A stretch of 64,000 bases of DNA. Source: Chamaecrista fasciculata. Its lineage: Eukaryota; Streptophyta; Magnoliopsida; Fabales; Fabaceae. This document shows, piece by piece, positions 35,101-47,600 of the stretch. Position 1 is the stretch's first letter. Each line of letters begins with the position of its first letter. Both the position numbers and the translations under genes were made by a program. The notes beneath the pieces are model-generated. The model did no database searches. It worked only from the letters and a program-made list of their open reading frames with translations, and was not told the origin of the DNA. The DNA lies in contig QANZ01054283.1 of the NCBI GenBank assembly GCA_003254925.1, positions 34,580 to 98,579 on the forward strand, given 5' to 3'.

Positions 35101-37642
35101 ATCTGCAAGACCTGCAAGATGATTATCATTTCCATAATAGTTTTCCTGTTCTTTTATCTAGTCAAAAACTGGATATTAGATTCTCCTGTTTCTAAGAAGC
35201 TGAAAACACAATTGCTTGCTTTTTTTTTTTCCCTTCCCAAGGCTTTTTTAATTATTTCATTATATGGTAATATTACTTGAAAACTACACTTGCTTTTCAT
35301 GAGCTATTTTCCTTTCTCTTCACAAGCTTGTAATTGCAGATGGTAAAGTGTGGAGATTATTTTCAAGCTGAAGATGGACCTAGAGAATTCAGTAATATCT
35401 CAATTAACTGTAAATGGACGAAAGCTACTGAAACTTCACTGGTACTGCGGCATTTGGAGGTGAAGCATAAAGAGGTAAGACAATTTTCTATTTATGTCAA
35501 TTGTTACTTAGACATTATTTTCTCCAGGTTTTATATATATTGTCTGTATTGATTGACAGTCTTCTTTATATAAATATATAGATGTATATATTTTGTGTTC
35601 TCTGTGAAAAAGAAGAGGGTGTTACCGTGTTGAGGAAGAGGGTTCGGTTCCTTCTCTGTTTGCCTGAAAGTTGATAACGTTGTTACTCAATATAAGATAG
35701 TCTTTCAACCAATATATATATATATAAGATACTTTAATTGTAGAAAATTCTGAGAAACATAAGCAAACCTCTTGGTGTCCATAGTATAAAATAATTTATT
35801 GTTCCTGGCATCTCACAAGTTTTATTTTTATTACCATCCCATTTTAATAAGTGTCCTTGTTTCTTTTTGACACTGTTCCACTTTCCTTTTCATTTTTCAC
35901 CTCACTAGGTGATTGATTTTTCATTATATCTAGATGTATTATTATTTTTCTACTGGTTTGATGTTTAAGTTTTATTTTGTCAATGATTTCCTTTCTTCTG
36001 CTGTTAGAATATACCCTTTGCTCAAATGATCAACTAACTAATAATTTATCCATCTTGTCTGAATTGATGTGTGTTTCATATCAACGATTCAGTCCCTACT
36101 ACTACTCCTTGGAAAAAATAATTTAAGATTAATGTTTTTGGATACTGAATAATTAAGATCCAGACCCAGTACTTTACTCTTAACCTCAGCAAATAGTACA
36201 CTCAATGAATTAATTTTCTTGTGCTTATACCTTTGTTTATTCTTCACAAGTTTTTATTCCAATTTTGAAAGAAAGTAAAATCTTTTTTCCATCACCAACA
36301 ATTTTTTTGCATTATGGGTGGCTTTTATCATTAATTTTCTTGTTGCAGGCAGAGGATCTACCCATGTCAGTTTTGCATGTTCAGTATCCTGAATGGCCTG
36401 ACCATGGAGTTCCCAAAGACACGAATGCTGTGCGTGAAATTTTGAAAAGATTATACCATTTACCCCCAAACCTGGGTCCAATAGTGGTTCATTGCAGGTT
36501 AGCTCTTCTTTGGCACTTATATATATCACATTTTGATAGTAAATCACATATGCATGCTTGTCTGAGACAATCTCTGGTTCTCAGTGCAGGTATTGGCAGA
36601 ACGGGAACATACTGCGCAATTCACAACACAATTCAAAGAATACTTGCTGGTGATATGTCTGCCTTGAATCTTGGTGATACTGTAGCTGTCTTCAGGTCCC
36701 AGCGTATTGGAATGGTTCAGACACAGGTAGCTACCCTAGCTAAGATAATTTAGTCCATCTTGAATATATTGATTTAGTGGGACTGCATATTAATTAAGTA
36801 CCACTTCCCAAACTCAGTAAGTAGAACTGGAAACATAGAAATCAGGATTGAGATCTTGCAATGGATTGGGAGAGGCAGAAAATAGATCAAATTGCAAGAT
36901 TGGATTGATGATCATAAAATACCACCATTTTTTTATAAAATAAATAAAATGTACTTATAGTAACAGAAATTTTTTTATGAGCATAAAAAGTTTTCAAGAC
37001 TTGACAACAAGTCTTTGAACAATTTGCTTCAAAATAATTTCATATAACTTCTCATCTTATTGGTGTGATATTTGAAATTTTCCCTTAATTAAGGTAACTT
37101 TAAAAGCCTATTATTTCTCATTCAGTTGCTACTTCCTTCTTCAAGACCTTTGGAACTATGATCTCTCACTTTCAACCATCACTAAACTAAGTTAAAAGTT
37201 GAACAAAATAGAGGTGGGAAGGCTGTAACTATCCCACTTGACCTAAGAGGTTAGGAACCTACAACAAGGGAAGGAATGCTGCAAATCCAAGATGTCACAG
37301 TATTAGTTAGATCGTTAGGTCGTAAAATTTAGATCTTACATGGGATTGAGATTGCTAGAATAGGATATTAAAATCTTAATATTTCGAGCAAGATCTTGAT
37401 TACCTTGATACAGAGGTTCTTATGTTAAAAGTTCAATTTATGGATTTTTGTTTCTTATTAATCTTTCAGTCTGTGAATTGAGATTTTTTTTTGGTGGGGT
37501 GGGGGGGGTTAATCTCCTTCCATATACTTTGTTTTTCAATCGTTTGCCAACCCCTTTTTCTGCATTGTACCAGGACCAGTACGTCTTTTGCTATAAAGCT
37601 ATCGTGGACGAACTGGAAGACCTTGTATCTCAGCAACAATGA
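32137..37642 (+). CDS. PTP1: Protein tyrosine phosphatase, PTP1 type
   Basis: Eight exons: 32137-32337, 33301-33397, 33545-33627, 33744-33884, 35340-35474, 36349-36497, 36585-36726, 37574-37642, all with GT-AG introns and compatible phases. They encode 338 aa, as expected for plant PTP1 (about 340). Motifs in order: a Ser-rich N terminus, [16 protein letters not shown] (phosphotyrosine loop), [26 protein letters not shown], the WPD loop EWPDHGVP (Asp about 237), the signature HCSAGIGRT (267-275; nucleophile Cys about 268, Arg about 274) and the Q loop [10 protein letters not shown]. It dephosphorylates phosphotyrosine; in Arabidopsis PTP1 acts on MAP kinases MPK3/MPK6/MPK4 together with MKP1 in stress and salicylate signalling. 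The intron between exons 6 and 7 splits the Ser codon of the active-site motif. Intron 1 contains a solo LTR, intron 4 a degenerate transposon. A further intron in the 3' UTR (about 37648-37984) is possible. Confidence 0.94.
32712..33215 (-). mobile_element. Solo LTR in PTP1 intron 1
   Basis: 504 bp starting TGTAGAGG and ending ACATAACA, flanked by a perfect 5-bp duplication TTATG (32707-32711, 33216-33220). No interior or partner LTR is present, so it is a solo LTR left by recombination. A TATA-like CTATAAGTATC on the minus strand (about 32937) and GGGTTCC near the minus-strand 3' end suggest minus orientation, copia-like. It lies wholly within the intron and leaves the splice sites intact. 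Confidence 0.85.
34310..35040. repeat. Degenerate DNA transposon in PTP1 intron 4
   Basis: The left end has GTACGGATACGTGGGAGG and the right end CGTACCCGTATCCGTAC, an imperfect inverted pair of the kind seen in dispersed CGGATACG repeats. The central 34400-34750 is of different composition, with an unrecognised minus-strand frame at 34534-34740. It may be captured sequence. Confidence 0.45.
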
Positions 37643-38576
37643 GGAGGGTATGTTCTTCATTTCTGTTAACTTCTGTTTTTTCTAAGATTCTGCACCATTA
37701 ATGTCTTGAAAATCATTTTAAAAAGGGAAGAGGGTTTGTTTGTCCAGTTTGCCCCGTTTTCTTCATCCAATACTTCTTTGGCATCTTTGTTAATTCAAAA
37801 CAGTCTCTTGGACGCATCATAATTTGCATTCATATTTGATGTAAATAGCTGGATTCAAGACCATGGGAAGTGAGGCAGCTTGCTTTGTTTTGGAACTAGC
37901 TAATGCTAATGTTACTACCTGCAGTTCATTAGAATTTGAAAAACTTGTTGATTTCACTAAACTCGTATTTTCTCAAACTTTCAGGTACATTTGCAGGCAT
38001 GGAAAACTCCCATGGGTATGCTTTATATTATGTTATGAAAGCAAAGTGGGAGAAAAAAATGGCTTTGAGAACACAATGACAAATTGAGCTACTGATTTCT
38101 TATTTCTGTTATTTTTTCCCCTCTTCTTCCCCCATTTTGGAGGACGAAATCTTTGGGCCTTTTTAGTGCATGAAGATAATAAGAGCATCCTATTGTAGTA
38201 CCTTTTAGTTCTTAATGTAGAATATGCGGTGTCAATAAGAAGATTATCATTCTTAGACCTCTACTTTCTCTTTTATTGGTTGCATTATCACATGCTTTCC
38301 TTGAAGGGTTTGTAGAGAAGGGAAGGTAAAGAGTCCCAAAAAAGATGCAAGGGAAAATGAGGAAGAGAAATGGATTATTAGATATATGTTTGAAAATTAA
38401 GGAAGCATTCGGTATCAAAAGTTCTATCTTTTTTATTTTATTATTATTTTTTTATGATAATCAAATGAAGAAATTAAATAAATATCGTTTACAAGATATA
38501 TGTATCAATTTTTTTCACACTTAGTCTAATAATATAAATTTTGTTCTACCTATATCATTTCTTTAGCAATAAAAAT
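37643..38576. other. 3' UTR and flank of PTP1
   Basis: GGGTATGT at about 37648 and CTTTCAG at about 37984 could be a 3'-UTR intron. Downstream to about 38220 is likely the end of the transcript, then AT-rich spacer. No other gene. Confidence 0.4.
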
Positions 38577-38581
38577 TATGG

Positions 38582-38880
38582 TGTTGTAAAATATATGGTA
38601 TAAGAGTACTCAAAGTTGAGAGAAAAGTAGGAGGAGTGTAATTCTTATTATCCACTGAAATTATTCTTATTATCCACTGAAATTACTTCCTTACATCAAA
38701 CCCTAAAGCCTCTATTTATAGGCTAAAGGATATACAAGGGAGATGAATCTAAATTAATGTACATTATGTAAGGATAAGATATTCATGTGCATAGAGAAAC
38801 TAAAGGAAAATACAAACTTCTAAACATGGAGAATACCAAGAGACAAATGTGAATAGTCACAAACATAATTATTTACAACA
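38582..38880 (-). mobile_element. Solo LTR, copia-like
   Basis: 299 bp starting TGTTGTAAAA and ending TTTACAACA, with a perfect 5-bp duplication TATGG (38577-38581, 38881-38885). The minus strand has a promoter-like CCTATAAATAGAGGC (about 38717), indicating minus orientation. A 23-bp tandem duplication (TTATTATCCACTGAAATTA units) is present at about 38640-38690. No internal domain remains. Confidence 0.88.
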
Positions 38881-38885
38881 TATGG

Positions 38886-39329
38886 CACATTTTTATTCAA
38901 GCCAATGTTTTTAATGAATATTTTGTTTCTATCACCACAAGGGTAAGGAAAATGTCTGGGAAAGAGATATTTGTATATATATTTATATGATTTTTAAATA
39001 TTTTTTATTCAAGCCAATGTTTTTAATGAATATTTGTCCAGTACATTAATAGAACAATCCCAAACTGGCCTTTTACCCTTTCCTAACATGATTTTTTTCT
39101 TTAATCTACAAAGCCTATCAGCTTGAAAATTACGAATGGAAAAGAAGGCAATTGAATGTGTTAGAAAAGATTAGTAGTTGGGAGTTGAGATATTTTTAGC
39201 CAGAAGTTAATTGAGTTGATTCATTCATTAGTTGCATTTCTTATATGTCAAAGACTCAGCAATGAATGCTTCACTTCAGTCACTTTCTTTCACCCTTGAT
39301 ATGCAATAACCGTAAGAACAAAATTTTTT
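38886..39329. other. AT-rich spacer
   Basis: No gene. A phrase containing TTTTTATTCAAGCCAATGTT occurs twice (about 38892 and 39005), a small duplication of unknown origin. Confidence 0.4.
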
Positions 39330-40087
39330 TGATCAAAAACTCAAATTGGTCTTAAATGTATAGGGTAGAATTCAAGTTAGTCTTAAATATATTATTTTTT
39401 TAAGATTAATTGTACATGTTTTCATAATTTTTTAAATTAGTCTTAAACTATTTAATGTGATAATCTCTTTCGTTTTAAATTTAAATACAACAAATCTAGA
39501 GTTACGAGTTGCTTTTGATAAATTATTTCTCTATCCAGTTGAGGTCGTCAACAAATGAGGTCAAATCCAGTCATGTTGCTCATTTCACGGTTAATCATAT
39601 TTATCTTGTTTTAAATTCGAATTCGACAATTTCGAAACTGTTTTAACTCTATAAGAGTTCTTTTTCATCTCAGTTAGGACTATTAGTAAGTGAGGACAAA
39701 TTGTGTCTCGAAAGTAAATTTGGGATTGTATTTACAAATTGTTCACTTTTAGTCTTAAATCTACTTTTGGTGTACAATTTGAGCTCGTTTCCTAGTGGTC
39801 GATTTCAATTAGACATAGAAAGAACTTTTCAAGAGTTAACAAAGTTTCAAAATCGTCGCATTCAAAATTAAAATGAGAGCGATATGATCAATTTCACTTA
39901 TTTAATTGTGGAACGAACAACTCACTTTTGGGATCTAATATGACCTTGTTTGTCCTACCGATTAGAGAAATGACTAGTTAAAAGCAACTTATACCTCTAG
40001 ATTTGTTGCATTCAAACTTAAAATGAAGTATTTATGACCAATTTAAAATTTGTCCTATATATTTGGGACCAATTTGAAGTCTTGATC
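39330..40087. mobile_element. Mutator-type fold-back MITE (long copy)
   Basis: Ends TGATCAAAAACTCAAATTGGTC and GACCAATTTGAAGTCTTGATC are inverted. Flanks share AAATTTTT (from 39321 and from 40088). The internal phrases TACGAGTTGCTTTTGATAA and GTTGAGGTCGTCAACAAATGAG match the family at 53438, 55288 and 56871. At about 760 bp it is longer than the others and appears internally duplicated. Confidence 0.65.
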
Positions 40088-40790
40088 AAATTTTTAATTT
40101 AACAATTTATTTATTCTTCAATGATAAATCATATAAATTGATATTTTATATTTTTTTCATCATCAAAATTAATTATACAAAACTATTTTCTTACGCAATA
40201 TCATTTTATTAATAGATTTTGATAAACTAGAATTTGGCATGAACCTTACCTAGTTGAATCGAGGGAGTTGTTAGTGCAAGAGATCGGTAAACATCTATAA
40301 GAACTTTATAGGGGGGCCATACCAAAAACACTCTGACGCTCAAGTTAGGATGAGATCAATGAGAAGGTCAGAGTAATTCAAGTGTAAAAGTAGCTAACCT
40401 TTATTGAGGAGTGAGGAGAGTTCAGACGGTTAAGATGCTGGAAGCCATGTTCACCACAATCTCGAGATGTGAGATTCGAGAATTTAGGAGCATGGTGTTA
40501 AGGGAAAAGTGGGTCTAACCTAGTCAAGGGTGACCCATTATAGAAAAGAAAATGGGTTTGACCAAGTCAAGGTTCATCGAGAGAAGGGAACACTCAAAAT
40601 AATAAAGTATCAAATTTTATAACAAATATATAAATAATTTTACTTAATTAATGTCAATTTTTAAAGTCTAACTAAATTTGTAGGCTTGAGCCTGTTTTGG
40701 GGTCAAAACTCATTACTAGCGACTTTGAAAAAGCAAAAATTTCACCACCACGGTCAAACAAAACGCTCATTGGCTTCGTGCTTTGACCCT
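40088..40790. other. Spacer upstream of the PSI gene
   Basis: No gene. 40200-40600 has text such as GAGATGTGAGATTCGAG and GGGTCTAACCTAGTCAAGG repeated in variant form (GGGTTTGACCAAGTCAAGG), probably an old repeat. The downstream part is likely the promoter of the gene starting near 40.8 kb. Confidence 0.4.
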
Positions 40791-40792
40791 CA

Positions 40793-40795
<3 letters not shown>

Positions 40796-40835
<40 letters not shown>
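40796..40835. repeat. (CT)n microsatellite in the PSI leader region
   Basis: About 19 CT units in a pyrimidine-rich tract at the probable 5' end of the transcript. Such tracts are common in plant core promoters and leaders and are likely to vary in length. Confidence 0.85.
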
Positions 40836-40838
<3 letters not shown>

Positions 40839-41032
40839 ACACTCAAGAGTATAGAGAGAGAAGAAGACGAAGAGTCTCCATTCCTCTGTCCTTTTGCGTG
40901 TACCAATTTCAGAGAGAGCCTGAGATCACTGACTCAATCCCGCCCCTTTCTTCTCTCTCTTTCTTCTTCCTGCTCAGCTTGGATTTGCTTATTTTCCGAC
41001 CCATTCAAACCACCGCCATCGCTGGTAACTCT

Positions 41033-41678
41033 ATGACTTTGCTCTCACAATGACGGGCGGACAACTTCTCCCAGATCTCCACTGCTGGTATCTCTTTCCG
41101 ATCAACTCGATTTATCACTTTCTCTTTTTATTTTTCTTTGCTGTTTTGTGCTTACTTCGATCCATTTCCTTACTGGGCTTCTCTAAACTAGTGCCGATTG
41201 ATGCTTGGGCGCTCTATTTTAAGACCCATTTGATTGAATTAGCTATTGCTTACTGGGTATTTTTATTTTTGATTAAATTTTGAATTTGGTTTTGTTCCCT
41301 TTTCCTTGTTTTGGTTACTCTTGTTTTGCCTTTCTTTGATTAAATTGTTTTGTTCATTTTCTTGTTGTTTTCTTATTTCGGATGTGTTGACCTTGAAGGA
41401 GTTGATGGACTGGAATTGTAAAGGTGACCAGAATTGGTATTGTTCTGCTTCTGCTGGAATGCCTGACTCTTGCTGTTATGTTCAAAATATCTGCGATCAT
41501 TATAGTATTCCCGTGAACTGAAGATTGTTTCTGAAATTATTACCTCTTTGTTCAGTTAGTTTAGCTCCTTCAGATTTTCGTTTCAAGCTTTTTAGCGAAA
41601 GGGAAGTAAAAATTTGGACTTGTGTTGTATGGACATTTTGCACAGAGTAGTGAAAACAGTCTAGCATTTGAAGAAAAT
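41033..41678 (+). promoter_or_regulatory. 5' leader of the PSI gene with intron and two overlapping uORFs
   Basis: GGTATCTC at 41087 and TTTTGCACAG ending at 41645 make a plausible leader intron (41088-41645). In the leader two short upstream frames overlap in ATGA: ATG at 41033 gives MTLLSQ then stop at 41053, and ATG at 41050 gives MTGGQLLPDLHC, with the stop created across the splice junction (TG + A). The uORFs hold only if transcription starts upstream of 41033. Confidence 0.45.
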
Positions 41679-44600
41679 ATGGGCAGTATTTGCTCAAGGT
41701 CAAAGAAATCCATCGAAGGTGGTGTTGCTTTTGATTCTAGTGTTAGTGAAAGCTCAAGACATGCTAATGGTCATTCTAATAATGAGACTCAAGTGGGTTA
41801 TCAGTCTCATGGACTTTCTGGAAAAATAAATAGCAATCCAACTCTACCTCCTGTTGATGATGATATGGACAAGCAGGTAAGAGAATCATTTTCATTCCCG
41901 GAGGCGGGGAAGGTTTCATATGGACCAAGTGCAGATGATTTGAACGATGGGATTCCTCACCTGTCTAGGACTTCATCTCACAAGTCTAGATCAACCAAGT
42001 CCAAGAAGGTACGCAGCCTTCACTTGTTTGATCTTTGAATTTCTTTTCTTTCTTGCTTAGCATAGCACTGTACTGTATGCTTCCCATCAACCCCTTCCAC
42101 AGACCACAGAGGAAGAGAAAAGATAAGAGGTTGCAGAAGATTACTTTAATGTCTTCTTACTGGTTTAATATATAAATGCTCCTTTTGATGATGAGTTCAC
42201 CAACAATTTCGCCTTTTACAATGTCTATCATGACCACTTAAAGGATTTCAGTTAGTCAAGCAATAAATTCTCATTGGCCTTTGGGTGTGCGGCTAGATTA
42301 GTTAGGTCTTTAGAGTGATGAGAAAGAATATAACTGTTTGAGGAAAGGAATTAGATCTAGATTTGAGACAGAGTAGCTTAATATAAAACTTTCTTAAGAA
42401 GCCTGAAGCTAGGCTTTATCAATGATTTTTCTGCATTTCATTAGCTTAATTTTGTAGATTTGGTAATCAGTAACCATTACATTTGAGTTTTGAGTTTTGA
42501 GTTATGGTCATTTAAAAAAAGAATTAAAACGAACATAAAACAAAAGTTCAGAGGATATACCAATCATGACCATGGCAGAAGGGTTGATAGCCTTGCCACA
42601 TTACCGACTTAAGGGACTTGATGTTGGCAAGAACTCCTATTCTAACGTTTCTAAGGTTTGAATGTCAAACCTCAGAATAGTGATCTCTGAAGTCCTTAAT
42701 TTTACTTGAAGAAGCTTACAACTTAAATAAAGGACCATGGAAATAAGTTTACCACTTGAATCTCTGAAAATAAAAAATTCAAAATGTGACAGACTAAGAC
42801 CGCCAACAAATGGATAAGCTAAAGAATTACAAATTTTAAATAAATGAAATCTTATAATCTAAATATATCCTATTGGATAAACCTCCGAACAACAGCATGT
42901 CTTCACCAGACCCAACTCTTCTAGCTTTGAAGAACAGTGCTCTCCCTCAAAATGTGAATTGGAGGGAGTCGGACCAATGTAGCTCATTTTGATAACTCTT
43001 ATAGGATTGGTAAGGAAAAGTGCTTGAAAGATCGTAGGATCTTATGATCTTAAGATCTTGCAAGTGATCTTGACAGCATTGGTGGTTAGCACCATTGTCA
43101 AAGCAAGGGAGATCAGCCAGGTATACTTCCTCTTTGAGACTTCCATTTAAAAATGCATTCTTGATGTCAAGTTGGTGTAAGAGCCAGTCTAAATTGGCAG
43201 CCAATGAGAGGAGAGCCTTGATAGTGTTGAAATTAGCCAAATAAACCTTAAACGACTGACCTGCCTTTGGTGGAAAAAAACACAACAAAAGAAACGAGAG
43301 CATCAACTCAGAAGAGCAAACTGGTCCCTTTACATGTCGGACAATAAGCTCACTTAAAAGGAGCAAAATATTTGGAGTTGGTGCATTAGGTCATTGCGTG
43401 ATGCTAGACAATTCAATCCGTGATTCATATCTGTTCAGCAATACTATATTGGTAGACTTTGTGCTAAAAGATATGTATAATTTATAAGAAAGTGCAAAAA
43501 TGCTCTGCACTTGTGCTTATAATTATTTCTTCTTAAGACTTGTTTTGTCTTTTTTTTTCTATTGTGTTACAGGTTTCTGAAGTGAGTTCACTTTTGGGCA
43601 GAGCTGGTACAGCTGGCCTTGGCAAGGCAGTTGAGGTTTTGGACACATTAGGTAGCAGTATGACAAATTTGAACATGAGCAGTGGTTTCACATCGGGAGT
43701 GACAACTAAAGGAAATAAAATTTCAATTTTGGCCTTTGAAGTTGCAAACACAATCGTCAAGGGTGCCAATCTGATGCATTCTCTCTCAAAGGAGAACATT
43801 AGACATTTAAAAGAAGTAGTTTTACCATCTGAAGGAGTACAAAATTTGATATCCAGAGATATGGATGAGCTCCTAAGAATTGCTGCAGCAGACAAAAGGT
43901 AGTTTTGTATGAATTATTGTTCGCTCTCATTTCTTGGTTATTTAGTAGATTTCTCCCTCTAATTTGGGGCTTATTTTCCCAGTTGCTATTATATGCACTT
44001 AAACATAGAATTATCATTATCTTAATTGTTGTGGCAGAGAAGAACTGAAAATCTTTTCTGGTGAAGTTGTACGATTTGGAAATCGCTGTAAAGATCCTCA
44101 ATGGCACAACCTTGATCGCTATTTTGAGAAGTAATTATAGTTAATTTGATTTGGTTTTACCTTGGATATTTTTTCTTAATATAATTCTAGATGGTTTTGT
44201 AGTCATGGTTTACTCTATTTTTATTGATATTTAGGTTAGGTTCAGAGCTTACACCACAAAAGCAATTGAAAGATGAGTCCAAGATAGTGATGCAGCAGTT
44301 AATGACCTTAGTTCAGTATACAGCTGTAAGTCATTTAATTGCACAACACTTTTTGTCATCTTCATTGAAGTCAGTATCTGAATCTCATATTATCATCCAT
44401 GTGCCAGTGAATGTGGAAACTTCTACAGTTTTTGCAGAATTGGAGAAAATTGTATTCTAGTTTTTGTATGAAAATTTAAGATCCCTTAGTCATCAAGGTT
44501 TTATTGAAATAGTAGCTGTTGACAGTCCCCTTAATCCATTAATTCTATGCACTGGAAGGCTGTAAGAAGTAGGTTAAAATTTGCTCCATGTCAAATTTTG

Positions 44601-47600
44601 ATTGAATATGTTGTCTTTCATATTTGATATAAAGATATGGTACTTAACTTTTTTTGTGGATTTTTTATAGTTCATAGACTTTCACAATTTAAATGGATAT
44701 AAAAATTCAGTTATTTAATTAAAATAATTTCAGAAAAGTTAAATATAATTTTATTTAATCTAAATATCTGAAAAGTTTGAGTTTGTGTATGACATGAAAG
44801 AACTCCAGGCATGGCCTAGCAGATTAATTCCCTTGGAATTTTATTTTTCTACATGCTATTTTTCAATTTTAAAAGCTGGATCTCAATAGTTTATGATGAT
44901 TTAGATATGTAACAAGTTGTGTTATGCTGTGGTCAAGTATTTTAAATTAAAAGCAATATGCCCTATGCCTAATCGGAAGCTTAGTTTTGTTATTTGTGTT
45001 TAGGAATGTCTATTTGAATTATGGATGTTTGATACCTCTGTCTTGTGCATTATAAAAATAAAAGTACATTTATAAAATCATGTCTGGAAGAGTAAATGGC
45101 ATCAATTCTGCGTTGTTGATATTCACTGGCTTCTGGGTAGAAATTTTCTTATGACTCTTATCGATAATTGTATCTTGTATTGTCAATTTCTTTCATTCAG
45201 TTCTGATCTATGCCAGCACAAGTGCTTTGTGATTGATTTCTGATAGTCATTGAGTTTCTTACGTACAAGGCAGACTATTTTTAAAGTAGGTAGGTTCTGG
45301 AAATTGATAAAATATTTCAAGTGCATACTAGTGGCTAAAGCTGTAGGGTAGAATCAATATAAATTAAAATGATATGGTCTGACCTAACCCCACCCAATCT
45401 TCCTGGTTCACACACACCAAAAAAAACATGTCAGAACAGAGTCACAGAGACATCCTACTATTAGTTATTGTGTTTTTTTGGGCTGTTTTTGGTTCATATT
45501 TTTTGACGTAGCAGGCATGAAGTTTTCAAACACATCCTCAAGAAATTAAGTTTTTTTCTTGGGTGTGCAGGAATTATATCATGAATTGCATGCTTTAGAC
45601 AGGTTTGATCAAGATTATCGTCGCAAGCTTCAAGAAGAGGACAATTCAAATGCCACACAAAGAGGTAAATACTCACCTGGATTTCTCTAAGTGAATGCAG
45701 TTAAATATTTTTTTTCCTGTATTTTCTAATTACAAATATTCACTTAGTTTGTTGGAGCTTTTATGACAGTTTGGTGGAATTAATTGTGCTAATTCCATCA
45801 ACTTTTCACATTTGTAACATCCATTTTTTATTAGAGAAGAATTATTATTAGAGAGGTAATATGAGGTCATGCAGCAAGGAGTTAAAGATATTCTTCTGAA
45901 GAAGGAAAAGGAAAAGTTCACTTGTGCAATAAAGTTATGTCTCTCTGCATCAATGTTAAGTCATAAAAACTAATAGATAGGTAAAATAGTAAATAAAATG
46001 TATAAATATAAAAATTTACTTAGGGTAGTTTTGAAAAATAATCCAAAGTTTCCATGAATCAAGTTGAAGGAAATCATCTCTGGCTATCTCTTTGAATTGT
46101 CTATTAAGTTGAACAATGTTTGGATGGTGTAATTGAAATTTTATACTATTGTTCAGTACATCAGTTTTCTATTATTAAACTATACTAGTTCAAAGTATTG
46201 GGAATGCTGGAAATTATCTTATAATTCTGCTAATTTTTTGTTTCGAGAATGAGAACTTTTATATTTAGTTGACCTTTGGTTATTAAATTTGTAGGAGACA
46301 GCCTTGCAATTCTAAGGGCTGAACTAAAAAGTCAAAAGAAGCATGTAAGGAATTTGAAGAAAAAATCATTGTGGTCCAGGATATTGGAAGAGGTAAGAAG
46401 ATATCATAATTTCATTTAGCTTTCCATGGGTGATAATGGGAATCTAGGCTTCTGTAGAGCCTGGCTCTATAATATGACAATTGATTATTAGTTTGTTTTT
46501 TCATTTTCCCTTTTCTAGCGTCATGGTTTGGCATCTAAAATTTATACTTCCTGAGTCCTTGGAATTACTGTTACTCTGTCTCTTCTGTCGTCTTATTTGG
46601 TCTAGATTCACAAGCTTTTACTTTTTAAGCATGTTTTTTTTTCTTGAGAAAATATATATTCTGGTTCTTGAATTTGCAGGTGATGGAAAAACTGGTTGAC
46701 ATTGTCCATTTCCTACATTTGGAGATACATGAAGCATTTGGTATTGCTGGTATGCTTCAAAGAAATTGAAAGGGTTATGATTAACTGTGGACTTGTTTTT
46801 CCTGTATCTGCAGTCTGTTTTAAGAGAGAGTAGATGAAAAGGTGCTTTTTGTTGTTATTTAGAGATAAATTTATTTTGCAAAAGATGAAAAGATCCACTA
46901 TATAGTATACAGTAATTGCAAAAGCCATGTTTTTTCATTTCAATTCTGAGATTTGTGTGCATAAATGCAATGAAACTAAATTTATGTCTTGATTTTTTTT
47001 TTGTTCATTTTGCTAAACTGTTTGAAAATTAATGTTCTGATCTGCTAATCTTGTCATAAAGCCCTACTTAGTCTAAATTGATTCAACAGCTTTCTTTGAT
47101 ATCCTTTTTTCCTGGAAAGATGACAAATCATCTCTTTTCGTCGGGCTGCCATATAATGTGTTACATGTTTCTTCAACCTTTCAGATACTGATAGTCAAGG
47201 AGAAGATTGTCCAGGAAATCATAAGAAGTTGGGCTCAGCTGGTCTCGCACTGCACTATGCAAATATTATTACCCAAATTGATACCCTTGTGAGTTAAAAT
47301 TCTCTCAAATTTCATATTTTATTTTTTGGTTTTGTGGTACTCATGAAAAAATACGAAGGGGATAGAACAGTCAGAATTTAATTAAACTAGCAAAAAGGTG
47401 TGTTTTCATGGTTTTTTTTCCCTCTTTTAAAATCAAAAGGTTTTAATCGTGGAACTGTTGGGATGTAATGTCCCATGTTCCAACCATGGTGTCATTGATG
47501 ATTCTACTTGAATTCGGCATATATTTCTTACAAAAAAATTCTGAGAAATAAAATCCCTTGACAAAGTAGATTCTGAGATTTTGAAGTTCTCTTGGGATTT

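Noticed and set aside
44224..44460. 78-codon ORF with extra C-terminal text
   Set aside because: The first 30 codons after the splice site are PSI exon 4; the rest is read-through into intron 4.
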